From: an uncultured Candidatus Entotheonella sp.
GTDB lineage: Bacteria > Tectomicrobia > Entotheonellia > Entotheonellales > Entotheonellaceae
Direction: 5' to 3'
DNA: 64,000 bases
NCBI GenBank assembly: GCA_951828535.1
Contig: OX639990.1
Coordinates: forward strand, 483,300 to 547,299
Shown here: piece after piece, positions 25,061 to 34,276 of the stretch
Position numbering within the stretch: position 1 is the first letter of the stretch
Layout: each line of letters opens with the position of its first letter
The notes under the pieces: model-generated
Told to the model about the DNA's origin: nothing
What the model saw: the letters and a program-made list of their open reading frames with translations, nothing else
Databases searched by the model: none
Translations under genes and position numbers: made by a program

Positions 25061-25960
25061 TCACACAAGCTGTCGGCTTTCCAGGAAATCCAGCATCCGA
25101 GTCAAGCACGCTTCGGGCTGTTCCAGTTGCAAAAAGTGCGTTGCCTCAGGCACGAAGTCATAGTCCAAGGCTACAATGTCACTCAAGTCAACACTCGGCA
25201 AAAACGAAAATGGAACCGTAGGATCGGCACCAATGACCTTGACGGGACAAGATAAGTGGCTAATGTCTGAGGCCGCCGCTGCATCGTAAAGTTGCGTACC
25301 TACCTTTGCTTCATACATGGGTGGACAGCAAAGCACGTATCCATCCTCAACTCGGCGCAACGTCGTTTGCGCGATAAGTACTGGCACGCCGGGAAGCAAG
25401 AGTTGGTACGCAGAAGAACGAAGCAAACGCTCGGCCAAGTCGTCACGGGTTTTGAACCATGCTTGACGATTCGTTGCCGCCTTGCCCATCTGATTTCCGA
25501 TTTTCCTGAAATCCTGTGAGGCGCGGCCATGAGGGCAAGTCGGCGGATCGAACAGAACAAGGGCTGAGAACGCATCTGACTTTTGCAGGACGGCTGTTAC
25601 CGCAGACATCGAATGTAACACGCCGATTTTCGGTTTCTCGCCAAAATGTGCATCTATAGCGCTCAGGACTTCGGTGTTGTCCTCTATAAACCGGCGCCAT
25701 TGGTGGGCTTCAAGGTTTCCAACCGTATTCCAGCCGTGGTTTCGGAAGTCGTACAAAACAAGGTCGAAGTGGTCGACAAGCAGAAACCAGAAGGGATAAT
25801 AGGCGTCAGCAGAAAGCCCGTTCCCATGACTGAGGACTATCCTGGGGCCGGCAGGATTGCCATGCCGTCTGAGCCAAGTAACGGAGCCATCGTATAAGCG
25901 GGCTTCCCGGATGGCGAGCGGTTCAGGTATTTGCCAGTGGGTGACCGAATCAGATTGCAT
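25061..25960 (-). CDS. Alpha/beta-fold hydrolase
   Basis: The 299-residue protein has an alpha/beta-hydrolase N-terminal half: RIVLSHGNGLSADAYYPFW (oxyanion region), VLYDFRNHGWN and an elbow-like GVLHSMSAV. The nucleophile context is S-M-S-A rather than G-x-S-x-G, so the elbow is unusual. A late strand (VKVIGADPTVPF) and FVPEATHFLQLEQPE supply acid- and histidine-like positions. ATG at 25960 was chosen because sequence upstream looks like intergenic translation; a frame to 26107 exists. No clear ribosome site. The substrate is unknown. Confidence 0.7.
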   Translation of the reverse strand: MQSDSVTHWQIPEPLAIREARLYDGSVTWLRRHGNPAGPRIVLSHGNGLSADAYYPFWFLLVDHFDLVLYDFRNHGWNTVGNLEAHQWRRFIEDNTEVLSAIDAHFGEKPKIGVLHSMSAVTAVLQKSDAFSALVLFDPPTCPHGRASQDFRKIGNQMGKAATNRQAWFKTRDDLAERLLRSSAYQLLLPGVPVLIAQTTLRRVEDGYVLCCPPMYEAKVGTQLYDAAAASDISHLSCPVKVIGADPTVPFSFLPSVDLSDIVALDYDFVPEATHFLQLEQPEACLTRMLDFLESRQLV

Positions 25961-26031
25961 GCTGAGGAGCCTGTCATAGCTGTCGAGAGAGCCCGCTACA
26001 GGCGCGGTTGCAATGCGGCCGCCTTGTGCTT

Positions 26032-26493
26032 TTATGGAGCACGCTGGATGGCGCGCAAAAGTTGATCCAGAGTTCTGCGATAGAGTCGACGCGTGCAACG
26101 ATTGCATTGGGTGTATTGCTTAACGATGCCGGCTTTACCGAGGCGGGTCAGGTGAACCGGGTCGACATACCCCTGATCTTCGATGTAAAGGTGGTAGACA
26201 ACATCGACGCCCAACGCCTGCCGAACTTCCGCCATGCACGCTTCCGTCCCTTCGCACCCGGCGCTGGTTGCACGGGCTTCGGCCGTCTGCGCCTGGTCTT
26301 GCGGCGCCAGCCTGTAATGCTGCGACAGCAAATCCCGTAGCACCTCGGTGCGTTTCGCCACTTCCCCAGATACGACGCCGGGCATCACCAGCGTCATCAG
26401 CGCGGCACTACTCGACGCACCCGCGGCAGCCGGCACAATCATGCACGTCAACGCGGCCATGCTCCACACGACACCTCTCTGCCACCGCGACAT
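26032..26493 (-). CDS. Secreted hypothetical protein with cysteine pair
   Basis: The 153-residue protein has a signal peptide (GVVWSMAALTCMIVPAAAGA). Its mature part contains CEGTEACMAEVRQALGVDVV followed by a YHLYIEDQGYVDPVHLTRL strand pair. The pattern C-x-x-x-x-x-C then (A/G)-LG-D-V-V recalls small domains near bacterial outer-surface or signalling proteins, but no named family is claimed. A second C-x-x-C (QCNRCTRR) begins the C-terminal basic helix, which recurs in the scrap at 23577-23623. ATG at 26493 is preferred over an ATG seven codons upstream because the signal peptide follows more closely. Confidence 0.58.
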   Translation of the reverse strand: MSRWQRGVVWSMAALTCMIVPAAAGASSSAALMTLVMPGVVSGEVAKRTEVLRDLLSQHYRLAPQDQAQTAEARATSAGCEGTEACMAEVRQALGVDVVYHLYIEDQGYVDPVHLTRLGKAGIVKQYTQCNRCTRRLYRRTLDQLLRAIQRAP

Positions 26494-26696
26494 AACATAT
26501 CCCCTTGTCTTCACTGAATGTCCACGCAGGAATTGGCTGAGACGTGGGCGGAATTTGCCATTGCCTGATTTCGTGGTGAAACAATTCCCTGGGGCGCCGT
26601 TGCGCAGACAGCCGGTTACTGCGCAAGTCCTTGGGACGACAACACCCGAAGAGCAATCGGTGAATTAGACGGCAGTTAACAAACACACCGACTGCC

Positions 26697-27930
26697 TCAG
26701 GATTCGATCAGGCCCTCCTTGGGCATTGTCCAGGGTAGATGATGCAGAGGCGCAATTTGTGGGGCGGCTGGTATTGGCATGTCTCCCAAGGGTACGTCAA
26801 TAACCACCGGGGCCTGGCGTTGCAGCGCGAGGGGGATCAGGGTTTCCAAATCCATGGGGTCGCTTGCTCTCATGCCGACGGCGCCGAACGACTCGGCAAA
26901 CTTGACGAAGTCCGGGTTGTGCAGATCGGTCTCGTATGTTCTGCTAAACACCTCGTTCAAGTCGCGGGCGATGTTGCCGTAGGAATCGTTTCTGAAAACG
27001 ACGGTCGTTACATTGATCCCGCATTTGACCGCGGTGGAAAGTTCCGACGCGTTGAACATGAACCCGCCGTCCCCGACGATGCACACCACGGGGCGGTCGG
27101 GTTGAGCCACCTTCGCGCCCAGCGCCGTCGGGAATGAATAGCCGAGGTTGAAGGAGTAGCCGGAATCTATATATGTCTTGGGTTGATTCACCTGCCAGTG
27201 AGTGCGGGCATAGAAGCCGAACTGGGTGATTCCCCAGACTGTGAAAGCGTCCTCAGGAATGCCGTTCCGTATTGCCTGCAGCATTGGATACTGCGGCTCG
27301 TGGAGCTGGATGTCGTAGTAGGCGATCAGACGCCGAGCCGCAACGACTGCTTCGAGGGGCGACGGGCGGTTTCCTGCTCCAGCCTCAGTGAGGTAGGGAA
27401 TTATCGCTTCAAGGGTCGCTCTGGCGTCGCCATGCAGAGGGATGGTATTGGCTTGGACCCTGGTAAGCTCCCCGTCGTCTATGTTGATGTTGACGAGAGT
27501 AGAGGCCTCGCCGGCCGGGTTGCCCGTCGAAAAACGGGTGCCGATTCCTATCACGACGTCGGCGGACTGCATGACTTCGTAAAGCTGATTCAGTTCCTGT
27601 CTCTCTCCCCGAGGGCTGAAACACGAGCCGTAAGACAGCGGATGGTTATGAGGAACGGGCGTACGCAGTGGCCAAGCCGGAGGCGGCGTTGTAAAGACCC
27701 ACACCTGGAACCACAAGGGCTACGCCCGGCTTTCCCGACGCGCGCGAGTAGCCGTCCGCCATGTATGACGCAGCTTGTTCGTGGCGGGTGGTGACCATGC
27801 GCAGGCCCGGCTCATCCCGTATGGCGGCCACGATTCCTTATATCTGTATGCCTGGGAGGCCGAATACGACCTCAACGCCCTCCTTTACGAGAGACTTCGC
27901 CAAGGCTTCGCCACCGCTCATCCTGACCAT
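26697..27930 (-). pseudogene. Thiamine-pyrophosphate enzyme (acetolactate synthase-like) with stop and internal deletion
   Basis: From ATG 27928-27930 the sequence reads as the pyrimidine-binding domain of a ThDP enzyme ([40 protein letters not shown]). It carries a TAA (about 27838-27840) where a tyrosine codon is expected. After GLATAYA the family sequence breaks off and resumes in another frame at HPLSYGSCFSPRGERQEL, losing an estimated 150 residues. The C-terminal ThDP-binding domain is intact (IVGDGGFMFNASELSTAV, then N-x-x-YG as NDSYGN). The open part from 27716 to 26697 alone cannot form an active enzyme. Confidence 0.82.
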
Positions 27931-27957
27931 GATTTACCTATTGCCGTTGGGAGAAGC

Positions 27958-28281
27958 TCAGGGCGCGCCGCGATCATGCAGTTTTTCCGGGGTCACCAGT
28001 TCGTAGAATTCAATCCAGGTATCCTCCTGAATCGGACGCATCTCCTTGACGAGCTCAAAAACGGCCTTGGGCACGTTGGAGTAGCGGTTCGGCTCAATTC
28101 GCTCCTGCGTCCACTCCACATACACCATGCCGGGTTCGCCGGGCAAGCCAGTGCCGCCGATGTAAACGCTGGACGGATTGCGGCCGGCGGCTTCGTAAGC
28201 AGCGCCAATTTTGGTAGCCAAGGCAGCGGCCTTCCATTCCTGGCCGCGTTGCACTTGAAAAACCCGTTTGAGGACGTACAT
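27958..28281 (-). CDS. Hypothetical protein, 107 residues
   Basis: This small soluble protein has alternating strand and helix pattern (MYVLKRVFQVQRG, then a helix with KAAALATKIGAAYEAAG, and PGMVYVEWTQERIEPNRYSNV), consistent with a dimeric alpha-beta barrel fold. No family name can be given. It lies 27 bp after the small membrane protein and at the end of the symporter gene run on the same strand, so it may be co-expressed with the transporter. Codon use and GC match the neighbours. Confidence 0.6.
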   Translation of the reverse strand: MYVLKRVFQVQRGQEWKAAALATKIGAAYEAAGRNPSSVYIGGTGLPGEPGMVYVEWTQERIEPNRYSNVPKAVFELVKEMRPIQEDTWIEFYELVTPEKLHDRGAP

Positions 28282-28308
28282 GTCTCCACCCCTCCAGGTT
28301 TGTAGGGC

Positions 28309-28662
28309 TCAGTTTTCGTCCGCTGCCGGTTCCGCAGGCGAGGCGCCGCTATCCATGTCCCCGGCGGCCGCTTCCGTCGGCGTGACGTCAACTGCCGGTT
28401 CTTCCATTACCTCTTCAACCGGCGGCAGGCCGGGGATGGTGGCGTGGGAGCCGTGCTTGTCGCCAAGCTTGATGAGCTCGCCAATAGCCTTCTGGCGGTT
28501 GTCCGCCATCGTCTGGCAGGCCTCGATGTCCATGCGATCGGCGCAGAAGCGGTCCCAATAGCTGCCGGTCTGGTTCACGGCGATGATGCCGCCGACGGCC
28601 AAGCCAATGAAGATCATGGCCATGAAGTACACGCCGACGTTGCTGTCGCGTTGCGATTCCAT
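28309..28662 (-). CDS. Hypothetical single-span membrane protein
   Basis: The 117-residue protein has one transmembrane segment near the N-terminus (GVYFMAMIFIGLAVGGIIAV), then a short cysteine-containing region (RFCADRMDIEACQTMADN) and an acidic Pro/Ala-rich tail (about residues 75-117) that looks disordered. The gene starts 18 bp after the symporter stop, behind a GGAG-type site, and is probably in the same transcript. It may be an accessory subunit of the symporter; no family was recognised. Confidence 0.6.
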   Translation of the reverse strand: MESQRDSNVGVYFMAMIFIGLAVGGIIAVNQTGSYWDRFCADRMDIEACQTMADNRQKAIGELIKLGDKHGSHATIPGLPPVEEVMEEPAVDVTPTEAAAGDMDSGASPAEPAADEN

Positions 28663-28680
28663 GCGTTCTCCTTCGCGCCT

Positions 28681-30183
28681 CTAGTCTGCCGGGCTGGGTG
28701 CGGCAGCGGCGTTTGGCGCCGCGGTGCCCAGGATAGTGTCGTACTCTTCCTGCATGTCGCGGATCCTGGCGTTGCTGGTAATCAGGCTGACCACCACGAA
28801 GAAGAAGATCGACGCTGCCAGACCGTAGGAAATGGAGCCCATGGGTCCCGGCAACAGGGCGTCCAGACCGAAGATCTGGAACTGCTTGATGAGGAAAAAG
28901 ACCAGACCGCCGCCCATCGACCAGGCGGCGCCCATCGGTGTGGCTTTCTTCCAGTAAAACATGCCGAACACGGACGGGATGTAGATGATCGTCAGGCTGA
29001 TGCCCAGGATGATCAGGTTCAGGATGGAGGCCGACTTGAGATTGAGGGCCCACAGGTACAGGGCGGCCATCAGGAACACCGTTGACCATTTGCCAAAGGT
29101 GAAAATGGCCACGCTCTCCCGCCTCTCGCCACGAATGATGCCGCCGATGTCGTGGGTGATCAGCGAACCCGCCGAAAGCAGCTGGCTGTCGACGGTGGAC
29201 ATGCCTGCCGCGAAGGCGGCCACCAGCAGCATGGCGCCGAAGTAGGGCAGATTGTCTTTGAACAGCGCGCCCAGAACGCTATCGGCGTCCTGCAAGCCGT
29301 CGGGCAGAATCACGTGCGCCGAGGTGCCGATGACCCAGGTGGTGAAGAACAGCACCACGAAAATGATCGGTACCGCCATCAGGTTCTTGGCCACGTGCGA
29401 GGCGGATTTCGCCATGTACATGCGCTGCCACAGATAAGGCAGGAACGAGAACGACAGGGGCAGCAGACCCAGTTCGTAATAGCGCCACGTCAGCTTACCC
29501 TCGAAGGATGTCTTGGCCGCATAGTCGCTGGTCAGGGTGCCGATCATCGGTTCCCAGCCGCCCGACCACCTGACGACCAGGATGCCGGCGATGATCAACA
29601 ACGTCGCGAAAATGAACCCCTGGATCATGTCGGTCCATACAACCGCGCGGGCGCCGCCGAAGTACATGTAGAGGGCGATGGAGATCGACACAACCGTGAC
29701 GCCCACGTTATACGAAATGATGCCGTCGGTGAGCGCCTCGAACGTCTTGCCGATGGCAACGAGTTGCGCTACCGCGTAGGGCAGCACGGCCAGCAGGCCG
29801 ATGGCCGCGCACCAGAAGACGACCGGACGGCTTTTGTAAAAGTCGCCCAGCATGTCCCCCGGCGTGATGTAGCCCTTGGCTCTGCCCAACCGCCACATCT
29901 TGGTGGCCAGGAAGAAGTACACCACTGGCATGAAGGCAAAGAAGAACACGAAGAAATAGCTGGAGCCCTGCCGGTAGAATTCCGACGGCGACGACACCAC
30001 GGTGCCGGTGGAAAAGATGCTTGCCATCGTCGTGCCGATCAGGGCCAGCAAGCCGATATTGCGGCTGGCCAGAAAGTAATCCTCGGACGCGCGGGTTGAA
30101 ATGCGGTGCGCAAAGTAGGAGAGGAATTTCAGCCCGACAAGATAAACGGCCAGCAAAAGGATGGTAAAGGCAACAACACTCAT
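28681..30183 (-). CDS. Sodium:solute symporter family protein
   Basis: This 500-residue, about 13-span transporter of the SSS family couples uptake to sodium. The recognisable pattern includes EDYFLASRNIG near residue 35, the central GGARAVVWTDMIQGFIF region (the SSS signature) and FAAGMSTVDSQLLSAGSLITHDI in the late helices, which carries sodium-site residues. The solute cannot be assigned; SSS proteins carry sugars, amino acids, carboxylates and pantothenate. A small membrane gene precedes it and two small genes follow, which may form one unit. Confidence 0.9.
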   Translation of the reverse strand: MSVVAFTILLLAVYLVGLKFLSYFAHRISTRASEDYFLASRNIGLLALIGTTMASIFSTGTVVSSPSEFYRQGSSYFFVFFFAFMPVVYFFLATKMWRLGRAKGYITPGDMLGDFYKSRPVVFWCAAIGLLAVLPYAVAQLVAIGKTFEALTDGIISYNVGVTVVSISIALYMYFGGARAVVWTDMIQGFIFATLLIIAGILVVRWSGGWEPMIGTLTSDYAAKTSFEGKLTWRYYELGLLPLSFSFLPYLWQRMYMAKSASHVAKNLMAVPIIFVVLFFTTWVIGTSAHVILPDGLQDADSVLGALFKDNLPYFGAMLLVAAFAAGMSTVDSQLLSAGSLITHDIGGIIRGERRESVAIFTFGKWSTVFLMAALYLWALNLKSASILNLIILGISLTIIYIPSVFGMFYWKKATPMGAAWSMGGGLVFFLIKQFQIFGLDALLPGPMGSISYGLAASIFFFVVVSLITSNARIRDMQEEYDTILGTAAPNAAAAPSPAD

Positions 30184-30288
30184 ATCCGATATTCCTTCCA
30201 GTTATTGATCCCCGGTAAACCCTGATTCCGCGCGTCGGCCGCGCAACGTTCGCGGCACCAGCCGCCCGAATCCGCCACGTTCGGCCCC

Positions 30289-30516
30289 TCAGTTATCCGT
30301 TTCCACGCTCGCGTCGAGCTGTCTGGCATACGGCATCAGCCAAGTGTTGTACACGATGATCAGGCCGATCACGAGGATCCACGTGCCTCCGAACACAAAG
30401 GCCAGTTGTGTCGGAATGCCGAAAATGAGCCCTGTCGGCCTGCCAAAGAGGCCCACCGGGACAAGGACCTGAATCGCGAAGCCGATGCCCATAATGATCC
30501 AGCCCACCCCTGCCAT
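30289..30516 (-). CDS. Small two-span membrane protein, putative symporter partner
   Basis: The 75-residue protein has two hydrophobic spans (WIIMGIGFAIQVLVPVGLF and AFVFGGTWILVIGLIIVYN) joined by a short loop, with a polar C-tail. It resembles the DUF3311-type or similar small subunits encoded next to SSS transporters, an inference from size and position. ATG at 30516 follows AAGGAT; a TTG seven codons earlier is also in frame. It ends 105 bp before the symporter start. Confidence 0.6.
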   Translation of the reverse strand: MAGVGWIIMGIGFAIQVLVPVGLFGRPTGLIFGIPTQLAFVFGGTWILVIGLIIVYNTWLMPYARQLDASVETDN

Positions 30517-30640
30517 ACCATATCCTTTCCCTTGCAAAGTAACGTCGCGCCCACGCCTGCGGGCTGCCCTGTTTGTGCGGGGCCGATACCCTATACGAAT
30601 GTCCGCTTCAATGCAAACCGGGATGCCGGTTTTGCTGCCC

Positions 30641-31558
30641 TCACAGCGCCTTCACATGCGGGTATTTTCCCACCTCCATCCCAAACGCCTCCGCCTGCTG
30701 CAGCAGGTCCAGCGCATTCCGCACATGGGCGTAATCGATCATCATGCCGTCGTACGTCGTGGCGGCGCGGCCTTCCGGCTCGGCCGCCGCCATGGCCCGC
30801 AGGACGCCCTTGTTCCAGTCGATTTCCTCGCGGCTCGGCGCGAACACCTCGTTGGCGATGGGAACGGCGGCGGGGTGGATCAGCAGCGCGCCCCGATAGC
30901 CGATCTCGCGGGCCCGCTCCAATTGTGCCCGCACCAGTTCCAGATCACCGACTTCGAGGGAGCCGGTGGCAATCGGATAGATGATTCCTGCGGCCCGGTT
31001 GGCGAGCAGAACGTGCGAGGCCATGTACAGGGTTTCCTGGCCGCTTCTGGTCCACTTGTAGCCGATGGCCTGTGCCACGTCCCCGGAGCGCGAGCCCACG
31101 CCGCCGATGACATTGCCCACCCGCGGACAGGCGGTGGCGAGCTCGTAGGCTTTCAGGATGCCGCGAGCGGTTTCCGGCAGAGCCATCATCTCAATGCCGC
31201 CGACCGGCAGCCCGGCCTTGCGCTCGCAAAATTCGATCCAGGCGTCGACTTTGAGCAATTCCTCCGCGTGCTCCAGCTTGGGCACGGCGATAGCTACGAC
31301 GCCCGCGGTAACCACCGCCTCCACGTCCTCGGCTGTCAGGCCCGTTGCCAAGCCGTTTACCCGCACGACAATCGGCATACCGCGCTCGCGTGAGCGTTCA
31401 ATGCCAGCCCGCACGATGGGTCGCGTGGCCTGTTTCTCGGCAACAGGCACGGCATCCTCCAGGTCAATAATCAAGGCGTCCGGGCCAAACCTGGGAGCTT
31501 TGTCGATCCAGTCCGGGCGGTTTCCCGGCACGAAGAGGATGGAACGGTAGGGCTTCAT
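30641..31558 (-). CDS. HpcH/HpaI aldolase / citrate lyase beta-like enzyme
   Basis: This 305-residue TIM-barrel CitE-like lyase acts on CoA-linked or free 3-hydroxy acids. Features include RSILFVPGNRPDWIDKA near the start, LIIDLEDAVP with metal-site Asp and Glu, VVRVNGLATG, and a conserved late segment GALLIHPAAVPIANEVFAPS. In family members, examples include citramalyl-CoA, malyl-CoA and citryl-CoA lyases. It lies upstream of a DUF4242-like gene, a CaiB-type CoA transferase and an SDR on the same strand, so an acyl-CoA pathway is plausible. Confidence 0.86.
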   Translation of the reverse strand: MKPYRSILFVPGNRPDWIDKAPRFGPDALIIDLEDAVPVAEKQATRPIVRAGIERSRERGMPIVVRVNGLATGLTAEDVEAVVTAGVVAIAVPKLEHAEELLKVDAWIEFCERKAGLPVGGIEMMALPETARGILKAYELATACPRVGNVIGGVGSRSGDVAQAIGYKWTRSGQETLYMASHVLLANRAAGIIYPIATGSLEVGDLELVRAQLERAREIGYRGALLIHPAAVPIANEVFAPSREEIDWNKGVLRAMAAAEPEGRAATTYDGMMIDYAHVRNALDLLQQAEAFGMEVGKYPHVKAL

Positions 31559-31718
31559 CGGCGACCTCCTTATGTGCTCAGGGGGGACGGGCGACTGAAT
31601 CCGGGCTGGACCAAGGGGTCATGGAAAAACTTGCAGGCAGGCAGTCAAGGATGAAAAGGATTGAGCCGGCAGGGCGGGGGCCGATACAAGGCACCGCCGC
31701 CCTCGCCGAATGGTCCTG

Positions 31719-32003
31719 TCAGCCTTCAGCGGTCACCGGGTCGATCATCTTGCGTACGGGCGTCACCACCGTGGCCGGGAAGCCGCTGCGCTCGGCGTGC
31801 TCGTGAATGAGCGCTTCGTCGTCGGCGATGTAGATGCAGAAGGTGCGGTCGCCGGCCACATAGCTGTGTTCCCACTGGATGTTCTTGTTTTCGGCCTTCA
31901 TGGCGGCGAGAACGCTGTTCGACTGTTGCGACGCGCCGCGGAGGGCTTCCCGCTCGGCTGAGCCAATGTCGGGAATGGCCCGTTCGATGACGTATCTGGG
32001 CAT
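31719..32003 (-). CDS. DUF4242-type small protein (nickel-binding-like)
   Basis: This 94-residue ferredoxin-like-fold protein begins MPRYVIERAIPDIGSAER and contains the family's IQWEHSYVAGDRTFCIYIAD and IHEHAERSGFPAT stretches. Relatives are annotated as DUF4242, and some bind nickel or other metals; the histidines in HEH could be ligands. No enzyme activity is known here. ATG 32003 was chosen from homology to the family start; the open frame extends 22 codons upstream. It sits among CoA-metabolism genes. Confidence 0.76.
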   Translation of the reverse strand: MPRYVIERAIPDIGSAEREALRGASQQSNSVLAAMKAENKNIQWEHSYVAGDRTFCIYIADDEALIHEHAERSGFPATVVTPVRKMIDPVTAEG

Positions 32004-32093
32004 GTCGTTTCCTTCCATAAAGATTAATGAGTGTTCAGATTGGATGTGCGAAAAAACGACCGGCATCATAGCACACCAACGGTGCTCGCCTCA

Positions 32094-33287
32094 TCACACC
32101 ACTTGGCGAGTTTGCAAATCCCCGATCTCTTCGGCGGTGAGGCCCAGCTCGCCCAGAACCTCGGCGGTGTTCTGACCGCGCGACGGGGTGGCCGTTCGCA
32201 GTTTGCTGCTGTGGCGGCTGAGGGTGAACGGCTGGCCAACCAGTTCGATATCGCCCAGTTCCCGGTGATGGACAGGCTGGGCCATGCCGAGATGCTTCAC
32301 CTGCGCATCCTGAAAGACTTGATCGACGGCGTAAATTGGTCCGCACGGCACCCCGGCCGTATTGAGCAGCGCGATGAGCGCCTCGCTGGTGTAGGCTCGC
32401 GTGTGGCTTTCGATGACCGCATTGAGAGCATCACGATTATCGGAGCGCGCGGCGCCGTCGGCAAAGCGGGCGTCGTCCAACAATTCGGGCGCTTCGATGG
32501 CCTTGCAGAGGCGCTGCCAGATGGCCTCGCCGGCTGAGGCGATGTTGATGTGGCCGTCCGCCGTTTTGAACACGCCGGTTGGAATGCTGGTGGGGTGGTT
32601 GTTGCCGGCCTGCGGCGGCACCTCCTTTTCCAGCAGCCAGCGGGCCGCCTGGAAATCCAGCATGAAAATCTGTGCCTGCAGCAGGGAGGCCTGCACCCAC
32701 TGGCCCTTACCGGTCACTTCTCGTTCCAGCAGCGCGGTGAGAATGCCCAGGGCGCACGACAGCCCGGCACACAGGTCGGCGATGGGCACGCCGGCGCGCA
32801 CCGGGCCCTGGCCGGGCAGCCCGGTGATGGACATCAGCCCGCCCATGCCTTGGGCGATCTGATCAAAGCCGGGGCGGCCGTGGTATGGCCCGTCCTGGCC
32901 GAAGCCGGAGATGCTGCCGTAAACCAGGCCCGGGTTGACCGCGCTGAGCGATTCGTAATCCACCCCCAGACGGTGTTTAACGTCCGGCCGGTAGTTCTCC
33001 ACCACCACGTCGGTTTTCTCGACCAGCCGTTTGAACAGCTTCAGCCCTTCCGGCGCTTTCAGGTTGAGGGTGATGCTTTTTTTGTTGCGGTGCAGGTTCT
33101 GGAAGTCGGAGCCGTGCCGCGGGCCGCCGAGGGCGGCGTTGCCCTCCACGGACTCGGGCAGTTCGATCTTGATGGCGTTGGCACCCCAGTCGGCCAGTTG
33201 GCGTACGCAGGTCGGGCCGGCCCGCACGCGGGTAAGATCCAAAACGGTGAAACGGGAAAGGGGCAGGGCGCCGTTGTTCCTGGTCAT
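32094..33287 (-). CDS. CaiB/BaiF family CoA-transferase (family III)
   Basis: This 397-residue family III CoA transferase moves CoA between carboxylic acids. The opening VLDLTRVRAGPTCVRQLADWGA, the HRNKKSITLNLK block and FGQDGPYHGRPGFDQIAQ are diagnostic; the catalytic aspartate is Asp142 in PGFDQ. The C-terminal cap (NTAGVPCGPIYAVDQVFQDAQ) is intact. Substrate is unknown. The gene ends close to the DUF4242 gene and starts 26 bp past the SDR stop, so the three are probably one operon with an acyl-CoA role. Confidence 0.9.
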   Translation of the reverse strand: MTRNNGALPLSRFTVLDLTRVRAGPTCVRQLADWGANAIKIELPESVEGNAALGGPRHGSDFQNLHRNKKSITLNLKAPEGLKLFKRLVEKTDVVVENYRPDVKHRLGVDYESLSAVNPGLVYGSISGFGQDGPYHGRPGFDQIAQGMGGLMSITGLPGQGPVRAGVPIADLCAGLSCALGILTALLEREVTGKGQWVQASLLQAQIFMLDFQAARWLLEKEVPPQAGNNHPTSIPTGVFKTADGHINIASAGEAIWQRLCKAIEAPELLDDARFADGAARSDNRDALNAVIESHTRAYTSEALIALLNTAGVPCGPIYAVDQVFQDAQVKHLGMAQPVHHRELGDIELVGQPFTLSRHSSKLRTATPSRGQNTAEVLGELGLTAEEIGDLQTRQVV

Positions 33288-33313
33288 AATGTCTCCCTGG
33301 AGGTTGGAGTGGT

Positions 33314-34060
33314 TTAGACGGCTGTCATGCCGCCGTCGATGACCAACTCGGCGCCGGTGACGAACGACGACTCATCGGAGGCCAGAAACAGAGCCCCGTA
33401 GGCGATTTCCATCGGCGTGCCCTTGCGGCCCATTGGCGTGCGGTCGATGATCCCTGCGGTGCGCTCTTCCGCCATGTTGTCCGTCATGGGGGTCCTGATG
33501 ATGCCAGGATGCAGCGAGTTGACCCGCACGCCGCGCTTGGCGTATTCCGCCGCCGCGGCTTTGGTCATGATGCGAACGGCGCCCTTCGAGGCGTGGTAAG
33601 CGGTGCCGCCCGGATAGCCGACAATACCGCTGGTGGAGGAGATGTTGATGACCGACCCTGAGCCGTTCTGCAGCATCGCCGGGATGGCGTACTTCATGCC
33701 CAGAAACACCCCTTTGGCGTTGATGTCCAGGCAGCGGTCCCACTCCTCGACCGGGGTGCTTTCCACGCCGCCGCGCACCGCAATGCCGGCGTTGTTGACC
33801 AGAATGTCCAGCCGTTCATAGGTCTGCACCGTGTGCCGCACCACCTCGTTCCATTCGTCGGGGCTGCTGACGTCGAGTTTGACGAACAATGCCTCGCCAC
33901 CCGCTGCGCAGATACGGTCAGCCGCTTGCTGGCCCTCTTCCACCAGCACGTCGGTGAGCACCACGTGGGCGCCTTCACCCGCGAACAACGCCGCTTCCGT
34001 CTCACCCTGGCCGCGTGCCGCGCCGGTAACCACCGCCACCTTGCCATCCAGACGTCCCAT
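33314..34060 (-). CDS. SDR-family NAD(P)-dependent oxidoreductase
   Basis: This 248-residue classical SDR has TGAARGQGE as cofactor motif (glutamine in place of isoleucine), NNAG (ILVNNAGIAV), the INISSTSG serine and YHASK. The final GAELVIDGGMTAV is typical of 3-oxoacyl reductase-like or glucose dehydrogenase-like enzymes. It is the first gene of the minus-strand set with the CoA transferase, DUF4242 and lyase genes. Probably a 3-hydroxy or secondary-alcohol dehydrogenase; the substrate is unknown. Confidence 0.87.
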   Translation of the reverse strand: MGRLDGKVAVVTGAARGQGETEAALFAGEGAHVVLTDVLVEEGQQAADRICAAGGEALFVKLDVSSPDEWNEVVRHTVQTYERLDILVNNAGIAVRGGVESTPVEEWDRCLDINAKGVFLGMKYAIPAMLQNGSGSVINISSTSGIVGYPGGTAYHASKGAVRIMTKAAAAEYAKRGVRVNSLHPGIIRTPMTDNMAEERTAGIIDRTPMGRKGTPMEIAYGALFLASDESSFVTGAELVIDGGMTAV

Positions 34061-34276
34061 TCCTTTTCTCCCCTTTTGGTAAACCCGCTTGACCGCGAGC
34101 TGTTCGTCATCAACACAGACGGATCATGTTGCTTTCACACACCCGGACCGCTCAGTGGATCGCACCCCCAGCCGTCGGCAGCCTTTGACGGGCTGTCCAA
34201 ATCGACAAGACCTCCGTTACAATCGGACAGCTTCAATCCTCACACGGCGAATGACCTTCTGCAAGGAATCCGCAAG

